A stretch of 64,000 bases of DNA from positions 124,001-188,000 of the forward strand of contig JAUIMB010000002.1 of assembly GCA_030432635.1 (NCBI GenBank), in the 5' to 3' direction. The position numbers were made by a program, and so were the translations under genes. This stretch comes from Bacteroidia bacterium (GTDB lineage Bacteria; Bacteroidota; Bacteroidia; Flavobacteriales; Flavobacteriaceae). The notes under the pieces are model-generated. The model made no database searches. It saw nothing but the letters and a program-made list of their open reading frames with translations, and was not told the origin of the DNA. How positions within the stretch are numbered: position 1 is the stretch's first letter; every line of letters starts with the position of its first letter. This document shows, in pieces, positions 37,048-43,942 of the stretch.

Positions 37048-37070
37048 ACTTTGTATTTCAAAGTACTTTA
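37048..37070 (+). promoter_or_regulatory. 23-bp operator-like element, copy 2
   Basis: Identical to the element at 35915-35937 over all 23 bases (ACTTTG-N5-CAAAGT, then ACTTTA). It ends 12 bases before the ATG at 37083, the first gene of a six-gene membrane-protein operon, so both operons probably answer to the same factor. Confidence 0.65.
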
Positions 37071-37082
37071 AATCTTAACCAT

Positions 37083-38492
37083 ATGAAACGAATCGCTATT
37101 ATTATTGCCTCTTTCCTCTTCAGTATGCTTTTTTTTGAAAAACATATCGGACTAAACCTATCGCTCTTTTCCATCATCTCAGTGGTACTACTCTACATCT
37201 ATAACCCAAAACAGTTTCGTCATAAACCTACCATACTTTACGCACTCGTTTATCTAATCACTGCTGCATTTGTTTTTGTAAACCATTCGGTGTTATCAAT
37301 AATTGCCAATTGTGCCGCATTTTTAAACTTAATAGGTGTTGTCTCCCAGAATAAGACATCAATATATGTGCAATGGTTAAATGGAATATTTAGTGCCATC
37401 GCAGGATTATTGTATAGAACTTTCGAAAAGGACAGCCATAAAAATACTACTCATTGGAAAAAAGACATTGACATACTTCACCTCAGCAAACTCATAGGTA
37501 TTCCGTTGGTATTTATGGTCGTGTTTGTATTGCTTTATAAAAATGGAAATCCGATTTTTGAGACCCTTATTTCAAAAATCAATTTCGATTTCATCAACCT
37601 TCAATGGTTGCTTTTTACAGTTTTGGGTTACTTCCTCTTCAGCAATATCTCACAGCCTGTCGTTGTGGAACCTGCAACTTCAAACGACTTGAACACACCA
37701 AATCATCTTTTTAAATCCGAGCACTTTTCCGTAGATCTTCTGAAAAAGGAACAGCAAATCGGCATTACGTTACTAGGACTTCTAAATCTATTGCTTCTCC
37801 TCTACATAGCAACAGACATTATGTTTATGGTTAACACTACAACAACTGCTGCTTCAGCAATGTCGAACCAAGTGCACAATGGTATAAATACCCTCATTGC
37901 CTCCATTGTAATTGCAATTGTCATAATCCTATTTGTGTTTAGAGGCGATCTCAATTTCTATAAACACAACAGGCATCTTAGGTTACTCACATACCTGTGG
38001 ATTGCCCTTAATGTTGTATTAATTGCATTAATAGCCCTTAAAAACCAAACTTACATTACCTCATTTGGCCTTACCTACAAACGTATTGGTGTTCATGTAT
38101 ATATTTTATTGACCTTGGTTGGTTTAATCACCACCTTTTTAAAGGTTATGAACATAAAAAACCTTGCGTATTTGTTCAGGCAGAATTCAAAAATCGCATT
38201 TATTGCACTTATCATCCTTAGTACCATAAACTGGGATTATCAAATCACAAAATACAACTTGACCAGTGCCAAGGAATTTGACATTGATTATCTCATTAGG
38301 CTTTCCGATCGCAATACCATTTTGTTATATGACATTAAGGAAACACTCCAAATTTCCCAACAGCACAAGAATAGAATTGACACAAAATACTGGTTATATA
38401 TTGAAGATATGTTACAAAGTGATTGGCAAGAATACGCATACGAAACATTTGAAATTGACAACAGACATCCTAGTTATGAATTTACCGAGTAA
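37083..38492 (+). CDS. polytopic membrane protein (DUF4153/DUF4173-like)
   Basis: A 469-residue protein with about ten to twelve transmembrane helices and a soluble C-terminal tail of about 100 residues (NTILLYDIKETLQISQQHK...). GLTYKRIGVHVYILLTLVGLITT is similar to the conserved stretch of DUF4153/DUF4173 proteins. Function of these domains is unknown. It is the first gene of the operon under operator copy 2 and overlaps the next gene by 17 bases. Confidence 0.7.
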   Translation: MKRIAIIIASFLFSMLFFEKHIGLNLSLFSIISVVLLYIYNPKQFRHKPTILYALVYLITAAFVFVNHSVLSIIANCAAFLNLIGVVSQNKTSIYVQWLNGIFSAIAGLLYRTFEKDSHKNTTHWKKDIDILHLSKLIGIPLVFMVVFVLLYKNGNPIFETLISKINFDFINLQWLLFTVLGYFLFSNISQPVVVEPATSNDLNTPNHLFKSEHFSVDLLKKEQQIGITLLGLLNLLLLLYIATDIMFMVNTTTTAASAMSNQVHNGINTLIASIVIAIVIILFVFRGDLNFYKHNRHLRLLTYLWIALNVVLIALIALKNQTYITSFGLTYKRIGVHVYILLTLVGLITTFLKVMNIKNLAYLFRQNSKIAFIALIILSTINWDYQITKYNLTSAKEFDIDYLIRLSDRNTILLYDIKETLQISQQHKNRIDTKYWLYIEDMLQSDWQEYAYETFEIDNRHPSYEFTE

Positions 38493-38859
38493 TCTTTCCA
38501 AATCAAGCGTATTGGCGGCAGTTGTGTTTTGGGTCATCATTGGTGTAAAGGATTTCAACAGCGACATGATACCGTTTATGCTTTTGTCCTTTATTCCAAT
38601 ATTCCTCATGGTTACTGTTGTGATATTGCTTACTATTTGTCCGTTTTTCTGGTTAAAGGAAAACCCAAATTTCAATAAGAAAAATGTTTTCAAAACATAT
38701 TTTCCGTTCTATTCGATCATCATATTTTCCATTTGCATCTATGGAATTATTTGCTCTGGATATGATACTTATCTCATCGCATTTTTTTCATCGGTTTATA
38801 TCACTACGACTCAATCTTGGTTTTGGCTCGCAAAAGAAAAAACACATGCAAGCACTTAG
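38476..38859 (+). CDS. small polytopic membrane protein
   Basis: A 127-residue protein from ATG 38476 (MNLPSNLSKSSVLAAVVFWVII); longer frames upstream lie within the preceding gene. About four hydrophobic segments are visible. It overlaps the preceding gene by 17 bases and the following Coq4-like gene by 14, so it belongs to the same operon. No family recognised. Confidence 0.7.
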   Translation: MNLPSNLSKSSVLAAVVFWVIIGVKDFNSDMIPFMLLSFIPIFLMVTVVILLTICPFFWLKENPNFNKKNVFKTYFPFYSIIIFSICIYGIICSGYDTYLIAFFSSVYITTTQSWFWLAKEKTHAST

Positions 38860-39337
38860 GAAACGATTTATCGAATGGCTTTTTGAGCACTCTCAAAACC
38901 TATATACAAAGCTTTTCAAAGCTCATAATTCTTGGGGAATTTCCCGTCGAGAACTGCTCGCTTATCCAAGAGCGTCATTTGGTTGGCATTTGGGAAAATT
39001 TTTGGATGACAATGGGTTTGAACTCATACCAAAAGTTGAGCGACACGACGCTTACCATACCTTAACAGGCTATGGAACCAAAGTACAAGACGAAATTGCC
39101 TTGCAATGTTTGTGCTTCGGAAATGGTAAACGCAGCTTGTATTTATATGGCGCAATGACTCTTGGCATCTTAATCTTACCAGACTATTTAAGGTATTATT
39201 ACAAATCATTTCTCATCGGAAAGCAGGCCAATCCGTTTCATCATTTTGACTATAGTAAATTACTGAAGGTAAATTTTGAAACCTTTAGACATACCATTTT
39301 TTCACAAAAAACCATCCATAACATAGTTCTAAAATGA
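38846..39337 (+). CDS. Coq4-like protein with the HDxxH-x11-E metal motif
   Basis: A 163-residue protein from ATG 38846. The segment RHDAYHTLTGYGTKVQDEIALQCL has the spacing HDxxH-x11-E, the metal-binding signature of Coq4, including the LTGxxTxV core. Eukaryotic and proteobacterial Coq4 acts in ubiquinone synthesis. Flavobacteria normally use menaquinone, so a ubiquinone role would be unexpected. The rest (LYLYGAMTLGILILPDYLRYYYKSFL) is amphipathic or hydrophobic, suggesting membrane association. Overlaps the preceding gene by 14 bases. Confidence 0.7.
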   Translation: MQALRKRFIEWLFEHSQNLYTKLFKAHNSWGISRRELLAYPRASFGWHLGKFLDDNGFELIPKVERHDAYHTLTGYGTKVQDEIALQCLCFGNGKRSLYLYGAMTLGILILPDYLRYYYKSFLIGKQANPFHHFDYSKLLKVNFETFRHTIFSQKTIHNIVLK

Positions 39338-39389
39338 AGATATTTCTCGACACATACCATATAAATTGTATTCTAAAAATAGCTTCAGC

Positions 39390-40019
39390 ATGAAACACTT
39401 AAAACGTCTAACATTGATTATCGCACTAGGTATCACACTTATTCTGTTGATTAATTATAAAATTAGTCATCAAGCGAAAAACCATATATACAATACAGTA
39501 AGTGACATTCCTGAAAACAAGGTTGGCTTACTATTGGGTACAATTAAATACTTGTCCAATGGCAATGTGAACTTATATTACACCTACCGAATTGAAGCCA
39601 CTGTAGCACTCTACAAGGCTGGAAAGATAGAATTTGTACTAGTAAGTGGTGACAATAGTAGAAAATCATATGATGAACCAACGGCATTTAAGGATGATCT
39701 AATAGCGCAAGGCATACCAGAGGAAAACATCTTCCTCGACTATGCTGGTTTCCGAACTTTAGATTCGGTCATAAGGGCAAAACACATATTCGGACAAGAT
39801 TCGGTAACCATAATTTCCCAGCAATTTCATAACGAACGTGCCTTATATCTAGCCAAATACAACAAAATCAAAGCTATTGCATTTAATGCAAAGGATGTAC
39901 AAGGTCGCTACGGACTTAAAGTCCGATTACGAGAATATTTAGCAAGATCAAAAGCCGCCTTAGATGTATTATGTAACACACAACCCAAATTTTTGGGAAA
40001 ACCCATTGAAATCAAATGA
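39390..40019 (+). CDS. SanA/YdcF/ElyC-family membrane-linked protein
   Basis: A 209-residue protein from ATG 39390 (MKHLKRLTLIIALGIT), with an N-terminal transmembrane helix followed by a DUF218/YdcF-type domain: KVGLLLGTIKYLSNGNVNLYYTYRIEA, FVLVSGDNSRKSYDEPTAFKDDL, IFLDYAGFRTLDSVIRAK and ISQQFHNERALYLAKY. SanA-type proteins are linked to envelope barrier function and vancomycin sensitivity in enterobacteria; the activity is unknown. Overlaps the next gene by 4 bases. Confidence 0.83.
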   Translation: MKHLKRLTLIIALGITLILLINYKISHQAKNHIYNTVSDIPENKVGLLLGTIKYLSNGNVNLYYTYRIEATVALYKAGKIEFVLVSGDNSRKSYDEPTAFKDDLIAQGIPEENIFLDYAGFRTLDSVIRAKHIFGQDSVTIISQQFHNERALYLAKYNKIKAIAFNAKDVQGRYGLKVRLREYLARSKAALDVLCNTQPKFLGKPIEIK

Positions 40020-40423
40020 CCATCAAATTCAACAAGCCCTTTTTTGCAACAAGTCTGGTGCTGCTCTCAACAGAAATTTGCATAGCAGCATTTTTAACCG
40101 AAGGTTTCATTAGGCATACCTTTGGCGATTTTTTGGTGGTCATTTTAATCTATTGTGGACTGCGAAGTTTTTTAAACCTAAAACCTTTATATCTAGCCAT
40201 AGGTGTTTTATCATTTGCATTTCTTATAGAATTCCTTCAGAAATACAATCTGTTGGAATATTTGGGCTTGAGTCACAATAAGCTAGCCATTGTTGTGTTG
40301 GGAAGCACTTTTGAAATCACCGACCTTATTGCTTACACCTTAGGAGTTATCACCGTTTTTTTGATTGACACCATGTTTGGTAATTCCCGAACCATAAAAC
40401 AAACAGAAACCCATAAATCATAA
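40016..40423 (+). CDS. DUF2809-family membrane protein
   Basis: A 135-residue protein with four hydrophobic helices and DUF2809 features: FGDFLVVILIYCGLRSF and GSTFEITDLIAYTLGVITV. It is coupled to the preceding gene (ATGA overlap at 40016). Function unknown. Confidence 0.8.
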   Translation: MTIKFNKPFFATSLVLLSTEICIAAFLTEGFIRHTFGDFLVVILIYCGLRSFLNLKPLYLAIGVLSFAFLIEFLQKYNLLEYLGLSHNKLAIVVLGSTFEITDLIAYTLGVITVFLIDTMFGNSRTIKQTETHKS

Positions 40424-40438
40424 AAACACACTACAGTT

Positions 40439-41101
40439 ATGGACACTTTTAAAACTTTGGTATTACATAGATTCAAATTATTATCCCTATTGACCATTTC
40501 AATGGTATTGAGTATCACTTTACTCATGATACGCATGAAACTTCATCAATCCTATTATTTACTGTTTTTAGTATGGAATCTATTCTTGGCCGTGATACCA
40601 TTTACTATCACGACAATATTAATGAGTAAGCAAAGATTGCATGCGATAAGTTTTGCAGTGGTCTTTTTCTTTTGGCTATTGTTCTTGCCCAATGCTCCTT
40701 ATATCATCACAGATTTGTTGCATTTAACACGTACCAATCAACATTTTTTATGGTTGGATATTTTAGTGATCATGTCTTTTGCCTTCAACGGCTTGGTACT
40801 GTTTTTCTTGTCGCTTTCTGATATGGAAAAACTACTAAGACTTCGATTTAAGGCACACTATGTATTCGCAATGCTTCTAATCATTTTTGGACTTACAGCC
40901 TTCGGAATTTACCTTGGCAGATTTTTGAGATACAATTCCTGGGAAATCATAGATCAACCTTTTGCCTTATTTTCTGATATTTTTGACATTATTTTCAAGC
41001 CACAGGTTGAAGCTTGGATATTCACGTTAACATTTGGAAGTTTCCTGGCAGTTTCCTATTGGATACTCAAAGCCCAAAAAGAAAAAACAATTGAGGATTA
41101 A
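40439..41101 (+). CDS. DUF1361-family membrane protein
   Basis: A 220-residue protein with about seven hydrophobic segments. FWLLFLPNAPYIITDLLHL is the DUF1361 signature, followed by GIYLGRFLRYNSWEI. It is the last gene of the operon and ends immediately next to the convergent dehydrogenase gene, with stop codons abutting. Function unknown. Confidence 0.83.
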   Translation: MDTFKTLVLHRFKLLSLLTISMVLSITLLMIRMKLHQSYYLLFLVWNLFLAVIPFTITTILMSKQRLHAISFAVVFFFWLLFLPNAPYIITDLLHLTRTNQHFLWLDILVIMSFAFNGLVLFFLSLSDMEKLLRLRFKAHYVFAMLLIIFGLTAFGIYLGRFLRYNSWEIIDQPFALFSDIFDIIFKPQVEAWIFTLTFGSFLAVSYWILKAQKEKTIED

Positions 41102-42310
41102 CTACTCCAAACCATCAACATAATCCTTTAGATAAGCAAATCTTTCGGTAAGCTTTCCTTCAGAAGTTGTAATCTTAGCGCGCTTGAGAATACCACGCTC
41201 ATCACCATTGAAGAAGGCAGGAATCACATGTTCCAAAAACATGTCTCCGAAACCTTCACTGGCATCTTTTGGTAATTCGCAAGGGAGATTATCCACTGCC
41301 ATTACAGTGATGGCTTCATCAGCATCAAAACCCACTTCAGATTCAGAATGTGGATCATAACCATAAAACGGATCGGCTATGGTAGACGGTCGAATGGTAC
41401 TTGCTACGGGTCCATCGATATCACATGAAATATCAGCCACAAGATTTATTCTAAACTCTGGATGTTTGGCATCTTCCCTTGTAAAAATAAAAGGCGCACC
41501 ATCACCATAAAAATGACCAGCAATAAACACATCTGACTCCTTGGCATAAGGCATGAAATTACTTTCGTAGCCACTAGGATCTTTATAGAATTCCCACTTA
41601 TTACCCACTTTACCATCTGAACGCTTTGCGTATTCCATAACATCTGCCATGACATAAACTGGTTCGGTGAACTGTGATGTTAAATATAAGGCATCACTAA
41701 CTTGCTTAATTTGCAGGTGATCTAGTATTTCCTTAGCTCCCATGGCAACTTTACCAGTTCCTGACAGGACAATCTTAATATTTGGCAATGTAATTTTATC
41801 CAGTTCGGCCTTGACCTCATCTAAATCGGCCAAGTGTTCAACCTTCGGCAGTTCGAACAATTTATCCCTAAGTCCTAGTGCACGAAATCCATTGTAAGCA
41901 CCAACCAATCCTGCATATCGGCCAAAACCGATCAATCGAGAACCGCTTTTTTTAACGATAGTTTCATGGTCGTACATCTCTATACACTTATTGAGCATCT
42001 CAACCAATAGCTTCCGATTATAGGGTTGCTTTTTGATGGTATGTGAGAAGTAGAAGTATTTTTTATTCGGAATTAAATGCTCAAGTGGCACTTCTTTAAC
42101 ACCTAGTAGCACATCACAATCGGAAACATCGTCGGTTACCGTAAAACCCATTTGGCGATAGGCCTCATCTGGAAATACCCGAATATCTGAAGACTCAACA
42201 ATAAATTCTGCCTGTGGAAACTTTGTTCTGGCTTCGGCCAGTTTTTCTGGAGAAAACACCACACGTCTATCTGGTGGGTTTTTGCGTTCTTTGATGATTC
42301 CGAATTTCAT
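41102..42310 (-). CDS. NAD(P)-dependent dehydrogenase of the alanine dehydrogenase/saccharopine dehydrogenase group
   Basis: A 402-residue protein from ATG 42310 (MKFGIIKERKNPPDRRVVFSPE), the AlaDH/PNT N-terminal pattern. A Rossmann motif appears near residue 165 in KIVLSGTGKVAMGAKEIL, and the C-terminal half contains INLVADISCDIDGPVASTIRP and AITVMAVDNLPCELP. This last part resembles lysine-forming saccharopine dehydrogenase and alanine dehydrogenase; the exact substrate cannot be fixed. It could use NAD to oxidise an amino-acid derivative. Promoter at 42329-42359. Confidence 0.8.
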   Translation of the reverse strand: MKFGIIKERKNPPDRRVVFSPEKLAEARTKFPQAEFIVESSDIRVFPDEAYRQMGFTVTDDVSDCDVLLGVKEVPLEHLIPNKKYFYFSHTIKKQPYNRKLLVEMLNKCIEMYDHETIVKKSGSRLIGFGRYAGLVGAYNGFRALGLRDKLFELPKVEHLADLDEVKAELDKITLPNIKIVLSGTGKVAMGAKEILDHLQIKQVSDALYLTSQFTEPVYVMADVMEYAKRSDGKVGNKWEFYKDPSGYESNFMPYAKESDVFIAGHFYGDGAPFIFTREDAKHPEFRINLVADISCDIDGPVASTIRPSTIADPFYGYDPHSESEVGFDADEAITVMAVDNLPCELPKDASEGFGDMFLEHVIPAFFNGDERGILKRAKITTSEGKLTERFAYLKDYVDGLE

Positions 42311-42328
42311 AGAGAATGTAAATTTCAA

Positions 42329-42359
42329 CGAAAATAAGTCGATTTATTCCTATTTCCAA
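42329..42359 (-). promoter_or_regulatory. promoter of the dehydrogenase gene
   Basis: On the minus strand: TTG (42359-42357), 20-base spacer, TATTTTCG (42336-42329), one mismatch from TAnnTTTG. It ends 19 bases before the ATG at 42310. Confidence 0.45.
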
Positions 42360-42458
42360 AGGTTTAAGATTATCTCTATCAAACCTCAAAAGAATACGAC
42401 AAATTACGTATTGCTTTTTTTGCGAAAATTGGTGTACTTCGTTTAAAAACTTAGTATC

Positions 42459-43928
42459 ATGAAAACCATACTGACAACTCTGTTTTTTATTGCTTTTATG
42501 TTGTTCTTTGTAAATGCACAAGACGGACATTATTGGCAAAATGGAACTGGCTTACCTAAAATATTACCTAATTCAGACAATTCAAAATTAGCGGTACTTA
42601 CTTATGATCGTCTTACTATTTTCGATTTAAAAAATGGACAACCACTTACCACACATAATTTTGTATATAATAATGGTCCCTTATTTGATCAAGGCACTCG
42701 TATATCTTCCAATACTGATGATTTTAATTTCCTTACCATTCAAAACACTAAGGGTTCATGGTGGCACTTAAACACTTACAAAAATAGTTTTGACAAATTA
42801 AATTATAACAAGACCCATTTTATATATGGCTTGGATTACAAAAACCGTGTCATTGCCTATGATTATAAATCAAAGGAGGTATATATTCAGGAGAATGGCG
42901 AAAACAAAATAATTGATACGATCGATAAGCCTGCTGACATCTATATTTTCCCACAAGGAAGAACGGCATATTACTTAAAAGGAAAAAGGTTATACTATTA
43001 CAATTTCACTACTGATACAACCGAAAAGTTTCCAAAGAATGCCAATTTTTCAACTGGAAACACAGTACATTCATCTATGCCCAACTGGATATTTTATAAA
43101 ATGGGCCACAACATCGTGCAACATAACATATTAACTAATGATGAGGAATTAATCCCAGAGTCTAATCAGAAAAAATTCTTCCCAAAACCTTATCACAAAT
43201 GTATCAAGAACCTTGTCCAATCAAAACGTGCTTTGGGCAATGGTAAATTCTTTTATGCCTTGCAAGTCGACACCACTTTAACAATGTCAGCACCTGAAAC
43301 TATAAAAGAGAAACCTTATATGGTGGTGCAATACAATACAGAAACTTGTCAAAAGGAGCAGGATATCCATTTTAGCATGAATACTGAAGCATTTTTAGCA
43401 AAACAATCACAGATAATTGCTGACCTAGAGGCAAAGAAAGTAGAAGAGGAAGCCAAAAAGAGCCAAGCAGCTTTGGACGCTAAAAAAGCAGATCAGGACA
43501 TTAAAGAGTTCTTTATGAATTTCAGTCAAATATCAACAAACAATGAAATTGACATGGGTTCAGTACAAGGACGGAATATCTCAAATCTTGCCCTTACCAA
43601 AAAGTTATTGGGAAATGTGAACGGTCAAGTACATGCAATTGGCTGGATAAAGGATTGCTATGGAGAGTCCAAACTATTGCTCATTGCCATAAATAGCAAC
43701 AATAATACAGATTTTAGGATTTTGCGTATTAGCAACAAAGGGCAAAATTGGGGACATAAACACATTGTTAGCGTACCGATAGTAAATGGAAAAATTGGTG
43801 CATATACCTCTATAAGTTTTCAGGAATTTGGTAATCTGTTCTATGTAAAATACACAAAGAAGGACATACGCACTAACAAAACCACAAGTAATAAAATTGA
43901 AGCCCATTGTGGTGGTAAATGGAACTAA
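42459..43928 (+). CDS. exported beta-propeller-like protein with coiled coil, partner of the TPR-CHAT gene
   Basis: A 489-residue protein with a signal peptide ending at FVNAQ. Residues of about 30-310 repeat short strands with Asp/Asn turns (NSKLAVLTYDRLTIFDLKNGQPL, NRVIAYDYKSKEVYIQ), suggesting a beta-propeller. Residues of about 310-360 form a charged coiled coil (KQSQIIADLEAKKVEEEAKKSQ). A small C-terminal domain follows. It sits 14 bases upstream of the TPR-CHAT gene on the same strand and is very likely in the same operon. No family recognised; a substrate or regulator of the CHAT protein is conceivable. Confidence 0.65.
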   Translation: MKTILTTLFFIAFMLFFVNAQDGHYWQNGTGLPKILPNSDNSKLAVLTYDRLTIFDLKNGQPLTTHNFVYNNGPLFDQGTRISSNTDDFNFLTIQNTKGSWWHLNTYKNSFDKLNYNKTHFIYGLDYKNRVIAYDYKSKEVYIQENGENKIIDTIDKPADIYIFPQGRTAYYLKGKRLYYYNFTTDTTEKFPKNANFSTGNTVHSSMPNWIFYKMGHNIVQHNILTNDEELIPESNQKKFFPKPYHKCIKNLVQSKRALGNGKFFYALQVDTTLTMSAPETIKEKPYMVVQYNTETCQKEQDIHFSMNTEAFLAKQSQIIADLEAKKVEEEAKKSQAALDAKKADQDIKEFFMNFSQISTNNEIDMGSVQGRNISNLALTKKLLGNVNGQVHAIGWIKDCYGESKLLLIAINSNNNTDFRILRISNKGQNWGHKHIVSVPIVNGKIGAYTSISFQEFGNLFYVKYTKKDIRTNKTTSNKIEAHCGGKWN

Positions 43929-43942
43929 AAAAACCCAATCTT

